From Mucilaginibacter sp. SG564 (GTDB taxonomy: Bacteria > Bacteroidota > Bacteroidia > Sphingobacteriales > Sphingobacteriaceae), in assembly GCF_013149275.1 (NCBI RefSeq), contig NZ_JABGNA010000013.1, positions 62,001 to 126,000 of the forward strand: DNA of 64,000 nt, written 5' to 3'. How positions within the stretch are numbered: the first letter of the stretch is position 1; each line of letters begins with the position of its first letter. A model generated the notes under the pieces. The model was not told the origin of the DNA. It was given only the letters and a program-made list of their open reading frames with translations, and did no database searches. Position numbers and translations under genes: made by a program. This document shows positions 17,426-26,009 of this stretch, one piece after another.

Positions 17426-18041
17426 TATTTTCTTTTTTCAGATCTTCTAGTATTTTTTTGGTGGTTTCGAAATCGGTGTGCTGGAACGCGCGGATCCCCA
17501 GTTTCTGGGCCGTGTTCACAAACATGATCCTGTCGTCAAAATACACGCATTGCTGCGGCGAAGCCTGGGCAATACCCATAGCCAGCTGCCAGATACCCGG
17601 ATCGGGCTTGCGCATTTTAACCTCGCACGATGACACAAAAGCATCAAAGCACTCATGCAGCTTGAATTTCTTAACCCGGTAATCGTTCAGTTCTTTGCCT
17701 TCGTTGTTGAGCGAAATAATGCGGAAACCGCAATCTTTTTTCCACTCCTTAAGCCAGGCCAGTGTATCGCCTAACACAACTGATTGAGAAAACATGAACT
17801 CTTTAAAATCCTCGCGAACAAAATCGCGGGGATGGTTAAAAATTACCGTATCCAGGTATTCGTCGAGCGTGATGCTGCCAATTTCATATACGTTGAATAC
17901 AAAGTTGTGCAGCTCATTCACTTCGGCATGATCGAGCCCGAATTTTTCGCAGGCCAGCTTACGCGAATCGCGCCCCCAACCGTTGGTGAGCAAAATGCCA
18001 CCAACGTCAAAAAAGAGGATTTTAATATTTGCTGCTTCCAT
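17415..18041 (-). CDS. HAD-superfamily hydrolase (subfamily IA, YihX-like)
   Basis: 208-residue cytoplasmic phosphatase-like protein. Motif I is FFDVGGIL (nucleophile Asp about residue 11; the second Asp is replaced by Gly as in YihX-type FDLGNVI), motif III Lys is in KMRKPDPGIW (about 143-152), and motif IV is YFDDRIMFVN (about 167-176). Its place between tal and gnd, 7 bp behind tal, suggests a sugar-phosphate or repair phosphatase serving the pathway; this is inference. The final residues and the TAG stop are encoded by the repeat array. Confidence 0.88.
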   Translation of the reverse strand: MEAANIKILFFDVGGILLTNGWGRDSRKLACEKFGLDHAEVNELHNFVFNVYEIGSITLDEYLDTVIFNHPRDFVREDFKEFMFSQSVVLGDTLAWLKEWKKDCGFRIISLNNEGKELNDYRVKKFKLHECFDAFVSSCEVKMRKPDPGIWQLAMGIAQASPQQCVYFDDRIMFVNTAQKLGIRAFQHTDFETTKKILEDLKKENNVH

Positions 18042-18048
18042 GGTGCAA

Positions 18049-19146
18049 TTAGCTTACTTTGCTTTTTTGCTCCTCGATAGCGTTCAGTAATTTTTCAAAT
18101 GGCTTGTTGAATTTCTCGATGCCTTCGTCTTCCAGTTGCTGGGTGATAGCGGCAAGATCGATACCTAAGCTTGGCAGTTTAGCTAAAACTTCAGTGGCTT
18201 TATCTAAACCGGCTTCTAAAGTATTAGCAGCAATACCGTGATCACGGAAAGCATCAACAGTTTCCAATGGAACGGTATCTACAGTGTCCGGACCAATCAG
18301 GGCCTCAACATATTTGGTGTCTTTGAAAGCAGGGTTTTTGCTGCCGGTACTTGCCCAAAGCAAGCGTTGTGGCTGAGCGCCTTTGGCGGCCAGTTTTTTC
18401 CACCTTTCGGTGCTGAACACTCTTTTGTAAATTTCGTATGCTTTTTTTGCTGACGCGATAGCAACTTCGCCAACCAGGTCTTTTTCGCCTTTAGCTTCCA
18501 ACAGCGGATCAACAATAACGTCGATACGGCTCAGGAAGAAACTGGCTACTGATGCGATGTGCGCGATCTCGTGACCAGCAGCCAAATGATCCTCTAAACC
18601 AGAAATGTAGGCTTCGGTAACAGCTTCGTAACGCTCTAAACCAAATAGCAAGGTTACGTTGATGTTGATACCTTTAGCGATCGACTGTCTGATAGCAGCT
18701 AAACCAGGTTGTGTTCCCGGAATTTTGATCATTACGTTGTTACGATCAACTTTTTTCCAAAGTTCTTCGGCTTGTTTAGCGGTACCTTCGGTATCCAAAG
18801 CTAAAAACGGAGAAACTTCCAGACTTACATAACCGTCAACTTTGTTTGATTCGGTGTAGATACCTTTAAACAAATCGGTTGCCTGCTGGATGTCTTTTAC
18901 GGCGAGACCAAAAAACAGCTGCTCATTGTCGTCAGTAGTTTTTGACAATTCAACAATATCATTATCATAATCCGAGCTGCTGGTGATGGCTTTTTCAAAA
19001 ATGGCCGGATTTGAGGTTACGCCTCTAACGCCATCTTCGTCTATCAGTTTTTGTAACTTTCCGGATGCCATGATCTCCCGATCAATAAAATCAAGCCAGA
19101 TGCTTTGTCCGAAACTATGTATTTGCTTTACATTATTAGTTGCCAT
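18049..19146 (-). CDS. tal: Transaldolase (long, actinobacterial-type subgroup)
   Basis: Transfers a dihydroxyacetone unit between sedoheptulose-7-phosphate and glyceraldehyde-3-phosphate. 365 residues, the length of the Tal subgroup found in mycobacteria and cyanobacteria rather than the shorter TalB or MipB. The N-terminal signature GVRGVTSNPAIFEKAI is at about 39-54, and the Schiff-base Lys is in NVMIKIPGTQPGLAAI (about 138-153). It is followed 7 bp later by the HAD gene. The 476-bp gap to rpiA upstream is filled by several hairpin repeats. Confidence 0.96.
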   Translation of the reverse strand: MATNNVKQIHSFGQSIWLDFIDREIMASGKLQKLIDEDGVRGVTSNPAIFEKAITSSSDYDNDIVELSKTTDDNEQLFFGLAVKDIQQATDLFKGIYTESNKVDGYVSLEVSPFLALDTEGTAKQAEELWKKVDRNNVMIKIPGTQPGLAAIRQSIAKGININVTLLFGLERYEAVTEAYISGLEDHLAAGHEIAHIASVASFFLSRIDVIVDPLLEAKGEKDLVGEVAIASAKKAYEIYKRVFSTERWKKLAAKGAQPQRLLWASTGSKNPAFKDTKYVEALIGPDTVDTVPLETVDAFRDHGIAANTLEAGLDKATEVLAKLPSLGIDLAAITQQLEDEGIEKFNKPFEKLLNAIEEQKSKVS

Positions 19147-19299
19147 TTTATTAGGTTGTTTTAAAGTTCAAAATTCAATTTATGAGGTAGATGTATTTAT
19201 TGTGCAAATGGCGGTTTCACCTCCCCAACCGCCTGCATTTGTATTATAGGTTAAAGTTCCTAATTTATATTGTAAAATAGGTAACCTGAGTATCATTTA

Positions 19300-19410
19300 G
19301 CCTCAGCCTCACCTAAATCCTCTCCAAAGGAGAGGACTTTGCTTTGCAAGTTTTTCAAAGCCCCATATATTTAAAGCCCTCTCCTTTGGGGAGGGTTTGG
19401 GTGGGGCTTT
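19300..19410. repeat. Palindromic repeat family 5
   Basis: Left arm CCTCACCTAAATCCTCTCC with AAAGGAGAGG; right arm CCCTCTCCTTTGGGGAGG then GGTTTGGGTGGGGC. A related element stands between two terD genes at 56611. Confidence 0.8.
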
Positions 19411-19417
19411 CATCCCC

Positions 19418-19488
19418 GTTGTTTGTGTCCTCACAAACAACTATTCCTGATTGCCTAAACGCGGGTTGTTTGTGTCCTCACAAACAAC
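19418..19488. repeat. Two identical 24-nt hairpins (family 4)
   Basis: GTTGTTTGTG-TCCT-CACAAACAAC at 19418-19441 and again at 19465-19488: a perfect 10-bp stem with a 4-nt loop. A shorter relative of the same pattern stands at 51491-51510. Confidence 0.85.
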
Positions 19489-19497
19489 GAGAGAGAC

Positions 19498-19569
19498 TGT
19501 CACCCTGAGCTTGTCGAAGGGGGGTGCGCAGAGGCCACTACACCATGCTTCGACAAGCTCAGCATGACA
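19498..19569. repeat. Palindromic repeat family 3 variant
   Basis: Starts TGTCACCCTGAGCTTGTCGA and ends TCGACAAGCTCAGCATGACA. Related to the TGTCATCCTGAAC copies at 26598, 35068, 37803 and 55798. Confidence 0.85.
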
Positions 19570-19622
19570 CCCTTTTTCTTTTCAAAGTCCTTGTTCCTTA
19601 CTCCCCAAATCCTTGCTCTCTC

Positions 19623-20330
19623 CTATGTATTCGATGCAACCAAAATTTGCAGGTTGTAGCCTATAAAAAGACCGCTTTCAATAACGCCTGTGATTGATTT
19701 GATATCCCGCTCCATGGTGCTGCCAATCTCATCAAATTTGCAATCCAGTATCATGTTGCCGTTCTCGGTAATTACAGGCCCGTCCTTTCCCTTTGCCGGG
19801 CGAAGCAGAATGTCGTTAGCGCCTAATTGCTGCAGTTCTTTTTCTGCATACAACAAGGCCTGCGGAAATACCTCAACCGGAACGGGAAAATTCGCGCCTA
19901 ATTTAGTCACCATTTTCGAATCGTCAACAATAATATAGCTTACCTCGCTCGAGCTGATGAGTAGTTTTTCCTTAAACATAGCCCCGCCGCGACCCTTGAT
20001 CAGGCTGTTGTTGGGGTCAACTTCGTCAGCGCCGTCAAACAGCCAGTCGGGCTTGTTTTCATACAGGGATGTTAAAGGCACGCCCAGCTTACTGCAAAAC
20101 ATGGATAGCTCCAGCGATGTAGGGATAGCTTTTACGTTCAGCTTTTCTTCCTTTATCCGTTTGGCTATAGCTACAAGGGCCAGGTATGCGGTTGAGCCCG
20201 AGCCCACGCCCAGGATATCGCCATCCTTTACCTTCGCGGCAATTTCATCGGCCACCTTCTGCTTACCGCTGATGTGGGTGATCTCCGACGACCATTCCAG
20301 GTTTGTGATTAAATTGCTATTCCAATCCAT
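19623..20330 (-). CDS. rpiA: Ribose-5-phosphate isomerase A
   Basis: Interconverts ribose-5-phosphate and ribulose-5-phosphate. 235 residues. Motifs: GVGSGSTAYLAL (about 42-53), FDGADEVDPNNSLIKGRGGAMFKEKLL (about 97-123) holding the catalytic Asp, Glu and Lys, and PAKGKDGPVITENGN. An N-terminal extension of about 15 residues precedes the usual K-x-x-A-D-E-I start, and an internal start is possible, but the next in-frame ATG is too far in. A 32-nt inverted repeat begins 7 nt before the ATG. Placed between tkt and tal in the operon. Confidence 0.95.
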   Translation of the reverse strand: MDWNSNLITNLEWSSEITHISGKQKVADEIAAKVKDGDILGVGSGSTAYLALVAIAKRIKEEKLNVKAIPTSLELSMFCSKLGVPLTSLYENKPDWLFDGADEVDPNNSLIKGRGGAMFKEKLLISSSEVSYIIVDDSKMVTKLGANFPVPVEVFPQALLYAEKELQQLGANDILLRPAKGKDGPVITENGNMILDCKFDEIGSTMERDIKSITGVIESGLFIGYNLQILVASNT

Positions 20331-20337
20331 TTTTTAT

Positions 20338-20451
20338 TAGTATCAAGTAATTAGTATCAAGTATCAAGACTTTTCATTGTCCTTTTAATTAGTACCAAAT
20401 ATCAAGATGTAAAACATTTTCTTGATACTTGATACTAACTACTTGATACTA
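20338..20451. repeat. Near-perfect 32-nt inverted repeat (tkt-rpiA spacer)
   Basis: The left arm 20338-20369 and right arm 20420-20451 are complementary at 31 of 32 positions. Both are built from TAGTATCAAG and TATCAAG units, with a 50-nt centre. This fills nearly the whole tkt-rpiA gap. Confidence 0.9.
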
Positions 20452-20456
20452 AATCA

Positions 20457-22460
20457 CTATAAAAGTGCTTTAGCGCGGGCTACTACGTTTTCAACTGTAA
20501 AACCAAAGTGTTTGTACAGGTCTTCTGCAGGTGCCGACTCGCCAAAGGTGGTCATGCCCAGCATATCGCCTTCGTCGGTAGTGTATTTATGCCAGCCCAT
20601 TGGGGATGCCATTTCTACAGCTAAACGTTTGCGGCTTGCTTTTGGTAATATTTTTTCTTTATAAGCAGCATCCTGTTTCTCGAACAGCTCCCATGATGGG
20701 AAACTTACCACGCGTGTGGAGATACCTTCGGCTTCCAGTTTTTCCTGGGCCTGCATAATCAACGATACTTCAGAACCGGTTGCTATCAGGATCAGATCAG
20801 GGCCTTTGCTGCCTTCTGATACAATGTAAGCGCCTTTTTCCAGATCGCTGGCTTTACCATATTTATCCTGATCAAGGATAGGTAAGCCTTGGCGGGTGAA
20901 CACCAGCACAGTTGGGCCGCCTTTTTTCTCGATAGCCACTTTCCATGCAAATGCACTTTCGTTAGCATCAGCCGGACGGATAACCGTTACGTTAGGGATT
21001 GCACGCAAGGTTGATAAATGCTCGATAGGCTGGTGGGTTGTACCATCCTCACCTAAACCGATACTATCATGGGTATAAACAAATATCGGGCTGATCTTCA
21101 TAATGGCTGCCAAACGGATCGGCGGGCGCATATAATCAGCAAATTGCAGGAAGGTAGCGCCAAACGGCAGCAAGCCTTTTGTTAAAGCCATACCATTCAG
21201 CGCCGAACCCATGGCATGCTCACGGATACCAAAGTGGAAGTTACGGCCATGCCTGTCTTCAGATGTAAATGAAGTATACTCTTTCAGGTTGGTTTCTGTT
21301 GATGGCGCTAAGTCGGCCGCGCCACCGATCAGGTTAGGCAAAGCTGGGGCAATGGCATTTAATACTTTACCAGATGCCTGGCGGGTTGCCATTTTGGGGT
21401 CAGACCCTTTAAATACCGGCAGCTTATCGGCCCAGCCTTTTGGCAGTTCGCCTTTAAAGGCGGCTTCGTACTCGGCAGCTAATTCTGGATATTTAGCTTT
21501 ATAGTCGGCAAATAATTTGTTCCATTTTTCTTCTTTGCCTTCGCCTTTTGCGCCTACGCCATTGTAATATTTGATTACTTCATCTGGTACGTTGAATGAT
21601 TTTTCGGGGTCGAAACCGAAGAACTGTTTAACCAGCTTTATTTCGTCGGCACCCAGCGGCGAGCCGTGTGAACCTGCAGTACCCGATTTATTTGGGCTAC
21701 CATAAGCGATCAGTGAACGAACACGGATCAATGATGGTTTTTGTGTTTCTGATTTAGCGTTGATCAATGCCAGCTCTAAAGCGTGGGTATCATTTACATC
21801 GCTTACTTCCTGTACCTGCCAACCGTATGCACGGAAACGGGCGCTTACATCTTCGTTAAAAGCAATATCGGTGCTGCCTTCAATAGAGATGTGGTTATCA
21901 TCATACAGGTAAATTAAGTTACCTAACTGTAAGTGACCGGCCAGTGATGCTGCTTCTGATGTTACACCTTCCATCATGTCGCCATCGCTGGTGATAGCGT
22001 AAATATTATAGTTAAAAAGGTCGAAACCTGGTTTGTTATAACGTGCTGCCAAATGTTTTTGCGCTATGGCAAAACCTACACCATTGGCAAAACCTTGTCC
22101 CAGCGGACCGGTAGTAACATCCACACCAGGAGCTAAACCATATTCGGGGTGACCGGCGGTTTTGCTATTTAACTGGCGGAATTGCTTGATATCATCTAAA
22201 CTCAAATCATATCCGGTTAAATACAAAAAGCTGTACTGTAATATACAGGCATGGCCTGCCGAAAGGATAAACCTGTCGCGGTTTGCCCAATCCGGGTTTT
22301 TAGGGTTGTAGTTTAAAAACTTCGACCATAAAACGTGACCCATCGGAGCCAGCGCCATCGCGGTGCCTGGGTGACCAGAGTTTGCTTTTTGTACTGCATC
22401 GGCCGATAATACCCTTACGGTATCTATCGCCAATTTTTCAATGTCCTTAGAATTTTCCAT
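20457..22460 (-). CDS. tkt: Transketolase
   Basis: Thiamine-diphosphate enzyme that moves two-carbon units in the non-oxidative pentose-phosphate pathway. 667 residues, the full single-chain length. N-terminal: SGHPGTAMALAPMGHVLW (about 28-45). ThDP/Mg motif: TSDGDMMEGVTSEAASLAGHLQLGNLIYLYDDN (about 154-187). C-terminal: THDSIGLGEDGTTHQPIEHLS (about 460-480) and FTRQGLPIL. It is second in the operon, 23 bp behind ppgK. Its TAG stop lies 5 nt from the inverted repeat before rpiA. Confidence 0.97.
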   Translation of the reverse strand: MENSKDIEKLAIDTVRVLSADAVQKANSGHPGTAMALAPMGHVLWSKFLNYNPKNPDWANRDRFILSAGHACILQYSFLYLTGYDLSLDDIKQFRQLNSKTAGHPEYGLAPGVDVTTGPLGQGFANGVGFAIAQKHLAARYNKPGFDLFNYNIYAITSDGDMMEGVTSEAASLAGHLQLGNLIYLYDDNHISIEGSTDIAFNEDVSARFRAYGWQVQEVSDVNDTHALELALINAKSETQKPSLIRVRSLIAYGSPNKSGTAGSHGSPLGADEIKLVKQFFGFDPEKSFNVPDEVIKYYNGVGAKGEGKEEKWNKLFADYKAKYPELAAEYEAAFKGELPKGWADKLPVFKGSDPKMATRQASGKVLNAIAPALPNLIGGAADLAPSTETNLKEYTSFTSEDRHGRNFHFGIREHAMGSALNGMALTKGLLPFGATFLQFADYMRPPIRLAAIMKISPIFVYTHDSIGLGEDGTTHQPIEHLSTLRAIPNVTVIRPADANESAFAWKVAIEKKGGPTVLVFTRQGLPILDQDKYGKASDLEKGAYIVSEGSKGPDLILIATGSEVSLIMQAQEKLEAEGISTRVVSFPSWELFEKQDAAYKEKILPKASRKRLAVEMASPMGWHKYTTDEGDMLGMTTFGESAPAEDLYKHFGFTVENVVARAKALL

Positions 22461-22483
22461 TGTTAATTCGGTATTGTATGATT

Positions 22484-23233
22484 TTATTTAGTTGGTGTTG
22501 CTTTTGTAATTCTGCTCTCCGCGTCAGACAGCCACAGTCTGGAGCCGCCTTTTATACCATCGGCATTGGTCACTATCCTCATATTCTTATCCAGCTTAAA
22601 AGTAAGCTTGTCTGAGTTGCCGCCGCCAATATATAAAGTATCGTAGTTAAATACAGTTTTTAAAATTTCAAAAACCTTCTCCATGCGTTTGTTCCATCTT
22701 TCCTTGCCATGCTTTTCCAGCGCTTTTTCACCAATGTATTCATCATAATTTCTATCAGTTTTAACCGGTAGTTGCGACAATTCCAGGTGGGGCAATAAAT
22801 GGCCATCCATCAGCAAAGCGGTACCAAACCCGGTTCCCAGGGTTATTACCATTTCCAGGCCCTTGCCATCAACCACGCCCAGGCCCTGCATATCCGCATC
22901 ATTTACCACTTTGGTAGGTTTGCCCAATGCCTCGCTTAATTTTTTGCTCAGGTCAAAACCGGTCCATAATTTGGTACCCAGGTTAGGTGCCGTTTTAATA
23001 ACACCGTTTTTTACGTAGCCCGGAAAACCTACCGATATATAATCATAGGAAGGAAAATCCTTTACCAGGGTTTTGATGGCCTTTATTAAATTTTCGGGAC
23101 TGGCGGGCGCTGGGGTTACAATTTTATCATAATCCATTTTAAGCTCGCCTTTTTCATTCAGGATGGTGGCTTTGATATGTGACCCACCGATATCGATGGA
23201 GAGAACTTTTAACTTAGTTGGCGTGTTCTTCAT
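22484..23233 (-). CDS. ppgK: Polyphosphate glucokinase (ROK family)
   Basis: Phosphorylates glucose to glucose-6-phosphate using polyphosphate and possibly ATP. 249 residues, matching actinobacterial PPGK. ROK features: the N-terminal phosphate loop SIDIGGSHIKATIL (about 13-26), SVGFPGYVKNG (about 66-76), NDADMQGLG with the catalytic Asp (about 110-118), and ITLGTGFGTALLMDG (about 128-142). As first gene of the operon it supplies the substrate for zwf, so the operon can run from free glucose. The residues that decide polyphosphate versus ATP use cannot be judged here. Confidence 0.88.
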   Translation of the reverse strand: MKNTPTKLKVLSIDIGGSHIKATILNEKGELKMDYDKIVTPAPASPENLIKAIKTLVKDFPSYDYISVGFPGYVKNGVIKTAPNLGTKLWTGFDLSKKLSEALGKPTKVVNDADMQGLGVVDGKGLEMVITLGTGFGTALLMDGHLLPHLELSQLPVKTDRNYDEYIGEKALEKHGKERWNKRMEKVFEILKTVFNYDTLYIGGGNSDKLTFKLDKNMRIVTNADGIKGGSRLWLSDAESRITKATPTK

Positions 23234-23383
23234 TCGTATAGATTTACAGTATTTAGGTGAGGGATATCGTTATATATAAACCGGTTAAAAAATCCCGCAC
23301 GTAAATATCACATTTTTAATAATATCTGACTGTTAATTATTCAATTAAATTAGTGTAGTTAATACAATAAGCAACAATCAGTA

Positions 23384-23391
23384 CAAAGGTA
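23384..23391 (-). promoter_or_regulatory. Putative promoter -7 box of the pentose-phosphate operon
   Basis: TACCTTTG on the minus strand, exact TAnnTTTG, with TTTG 24 nt further upstream (longer than the usual spacing). It would leave a leader of about 145 nt before ppgK. Confidence 0.45.
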
Positions 23392-23613
23392 AAGTTAGCG
23401 CAGCTTTTTTCTTTTCAAACCGAAATCCAAAGTATTTTACTCAATAATGGCAAAAACACCATTAAATGTTATTTCTGTTAGAATTGATTGTTCTTATTAC
23501 ACTTTTTATAAACTTTTAAAAAGGGAAGTTGTTTGAGGACGGGTTGGATTGAATTTGTCTATTGCTGCCGCAAGCGTGCCGCTTGTGGTAATAAATGCAG
23601 CTTTTCTCCCCTG

Positions 23614-23757
23614 CGTCATTGCGAGGAGGAACGACGTGGCAATCCCCAACTATACAGAGCGGCTCTGCCTCCCGGGGATTATTAATGTTGTTAATTATTT
23701 TAAAGGCATTAATGAGCTCCCTCCAGTCGGTTATCCACGCTATCGCTCGCAATGACG
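23614..23757. repeat. Palindromic repeat family 1, expanded copy
   Basis: Ends CGTCATTGCGAGG and CTCGCAATGACG. The centre is longer than in other copies (about 144 nt in all). Confidence 0.85.
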
Positions 23758-23767
23758 TGATTTTTAT

Positions 23768-24639
23768 TTATCCCACTACGCTTAATTCCTTTCGTCTGGT
23801 CCAAAAGTAAATGGCGAAGCAAACAGATACAGCGGCTATAACTACCCCAAATTCATCGGCAAAATACTTGGTCTGCGCATTCGCGATCGTCATCGGGGTA
23901 AAAAAAGTTTGAACAAAAAGATTATGGCTGGCATGCAGCATAACGCCGGTCCACAAGCTACCTGATTTTAGCCTAAACCAGGTGGCAATGAAGCTTGCGC
24001 TTACTATCGCTACTGTAAAGCAGGTTAAGCTGTACCAGAAGGGTGTGCCGCCGTTATAGCTTCCCGATACAATTAAAGGGTAATGCCATACGGCCTAGAT
24101 AAGCCCGGTTATCAATGAGGTAGCAGTAAAGCCTGCAATTTGCTGAGCTGGGGAACAAGAAAACCCCGCCATCCTATCTCCTCGCCCAGCGCTGTAGACA
24201 TGCTTGCAAAAAAACCCACAACCCCGTTAACCAGGAAAAATAACGGGATAAAAACACTGTCGGGAAGATTACTCCACCCCAGCGATTGCGCGGCTTCTTT
24301 GATGAACTGTTTATTATAAAATCCACCCCATCCCATCATCCAGATAATGCCATAGCTGATTGCCGCATATAGCAGCGGTACAAAATAAGCCCACACCTGG
24401 TATTTTGGGTTTCCCCATTGCCAGCCTAAACCCTTAAAGTCGAGTTTGAGGATCTTACACGTTAGGTAAGTTGCCAGGGCAGGGCACTACATAATACCGT
24501 ATCCATATATACGCCCGCCAATCCTGCCTGTGCCCTGGTGCAGGGTCAATATCCAAACAATAGCACTAAACAATAACGTGAGCAGGAGATATAGGTAGAT
24601 TGATTTCTTGATTTGTGGTTTTGTTTGACTTAATTCCAT
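23768..24639 (-). pseudogene. CPBP-family intramembrane protease, decayed
   Basis: Membrane protease of the CPBP (CAAX-protease/bacteriocin-processing, ABI) family. Translation from ATG 24639 gives MELSQTKPQIKKS and hydrophobic helices, with the active-site motif GEEIGWRGFLVPQLS intact near 24160-24190 and WHYPLIVSGSYNGGTPFWYS after it. Three lesions break it: TAG at 24487-24489 where Trp is expected, a one-base deletion near 24136 (KL-AGFT restores the frame), and TAG at 24095-24097 in LI*AVWHYP, again at a Trp. The C-terminus (TGVMLHASHNLF) stays in frame to 23768. Both nonsense changes fit TGG to TAG. Confidence 0.88.
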
Positions 24640-24723
24640 CTTCAAATATAAATAAGTACGCTAAACGGTAAATAATGGCGCGGTCACATTTCCGCTGTCA
24701 ATCGCAACATGATTATCGCTAAC

Positions 24724-24759
24724 AAAAAAGCCCCCTTTTCATTGCAGGCGAAAAGGGGG
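24724..24759 (-). terminator. Intrinsic terminator of the polygalactosaminidase-like gene
   Basis: CCCCCTTTT with its complement AAAAGGGGG, 11-nt loop, then six Ts on the minus strand, about 50 nt after the stop. Confidence 0.85.
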
Positions 24760-24806
24760 TACCTCATCCAAAGATGGGGGTGACGGGGTTAACCTAATCT
24801 TCAGTA

Positions 24807-25811
24807 CTAATTTCCTTCGTAATATTCAAAGGCATCAATGATATCCAGGTAAACACCATCAAAACCGGCATTGAGTATCTTTTTCAAATACGAAGCATCG
24901 TTGCCGTAAATGATTTTTTGCCAGTCCTTATTCCAATATTTCACTTTATAATTTCCTTTCCATTTAGGATTCTCCGCATCCAGCCAAACCGGGTTACCGG
25001 GTTTCCAGGTATTTTGCCAGTAATAGCGGTAATTCTCCGCTTCGCCGATAGACATGTAGGAAATAACGATGCGTTTGCCGCCGTTGGCTTTCTTTTTCAA
25101 GGCATTAATTTCGGCGCTGGTAAAGGCAGCTTTATCAAAATAGGCATCCATGATCAAAGCATCATAATTTGTAGCTGTAACTGCCTTTATAAAATCAGCT
25201 TTGGAATTAAAATTATCAGTATTATTGAGTAGGTACAGGAAATTTTTGGCCTGGCTCAATGAGGTAACGACGTTCGCATTCTCATTATTAATCTTTGCGG
25301 GGAAGTCTGGAATGTTATTCAGCTCTCTTTCATCGGCTGCGAATGAAATATACCCGTTAGTAAAGTTTACCTGGTAAGATCGGGTCATGTTTGATGGCGT
25401 TGAGCAATAATCGGTTACCAGAATCTTTTTCCCGTTCTTTTTGGAGATATCCAGGAAGCTCCTTAAGTCATTGTTAACGGTGGCAGGTGTAGGCTGGTCA
25501 TCATTGTCATAACCATAGTACAGGTCTTCCTGCCCGTTGCCGTCAATAGCGTTGAGGTAGGCGGTGCTGGGGGCGCTTGTTTTCTCGCCATCAACCGTTA
25601 CCAATGCAATACCGTTTTGCGGTATAATTGCAAATTTGGGATTAGCATTCTTTGCGTATTTACTTATCCCGATCACAAAATTGCGCATCTCCTGCGCGTA
25701 ATCAATATTTACGCTCGCGTCAGTCTTTTTTCTTTCGGCAGTCATTTCCTGGTCGCTTTTTTTACAGGCGCACAGCAGCACCACGAGCAGTAATAGGGGT
25801 ATTTTTTCCAT
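24807..25811 (-). CDS. Lipoprotein of the TM1410/MJ1477 endo-alpha-1,4-polygalactosaminidase-like family (GH114-like)
   Basis: 334 residues with a lipoprotein signal (LLLVVLLCACKKSDQE, lipobox Cys near residue 14 or 16), so probably anchored in the outer or inner membrane. It has a TIM-barrel glycosidase-like body with DALIMDAYF, ISYMSIGEAENYRYYW (about 253-268) and FDGVYLDIIDAFEY (about 317-330), the signatures of the MJ1477/TM1410 group related to GH114. Members are thought to cleave galactosamine-containing polymers; the substrate here is unproven. It stands alone between two non-coding gaps, with its own terminator. Confidence 0.82.
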   Translation of the reverse strand: MEKIPLLLLVVLLCACKKSDQEMTAERKKTDASVNIDYAQEMRNFVIGISKYAKNANPKFAIIPQNGIALVTVDGEKTSAPSTAYLNAIDGNGQEDLYYGYDNDDQPTPATVNNDLRSFLDISKKNGKKILVTDYCSTPSNMTRSYQVNFTNGYISFAADERELNNIPDFPAKINNENANVVTSLSQAKNFLYLLNNTDNFNSKADFIKAVTATNYDALIMDAYFDKAAFTSAEINALKKKANGGKRIVISYMSIGEAENYRYYWQNTWKPGNPVWLDAENPKWKGNYKVKYWNKDWQKIIYGNDASYLKKILNAGFDGVYLDIIDAFEYYEGN

Positions 25812-26009
25812 ACGGTATGTAATTTTTTTGTTACATAACGCTGAAAGACCTGTTAAATTTTGCTGATCGACTTTTAAAAAAAAATATTTTATCTGCGCTC
25901 GTTTGCAACGAATACTTATTATAGCACAACGATTGCATCGTCATGGCGTTGTAAACGCAAACCGAGGTAAGGATTGCTTCGCGCCTGGAGGGCCTACTCA
26001 AAAAACGCT

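Larger units (their letters stand above)
19147..19622. other. rpiA-tal spacer made of hairpin repeats
   Basis: 476 bp inside the operon with no gene. It contains, in order, a family 5 palindrome (19300-19410), two identical 24-nt hairpins (19418 and 19465) and a family 3 palindrome (19498-19569). Confidence 0.75.
23234..23767. other. Intergenic region upstream of ppgK
   Basis: 534 bp without a gene: an AT-rich leader, the candidate operon promoter (23384-23391) and a family 1 palindrome (23614-23757). No riboswitch-like fold was recognised. Confidence 0.6.

Noticed and set aside
23234..23400. Riboswitch in the long leader before ppgK
   Set aside because: No recognisable conserved riboswitch core or expression platform could be seen by eye.
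24095..24489. Use of TAG as a sense codon in the CPBP gene
   Set aside because: A frameshift in the same gene and normal TAG stops in neighbours (tkt, terD, HAD) speak for plain decay.
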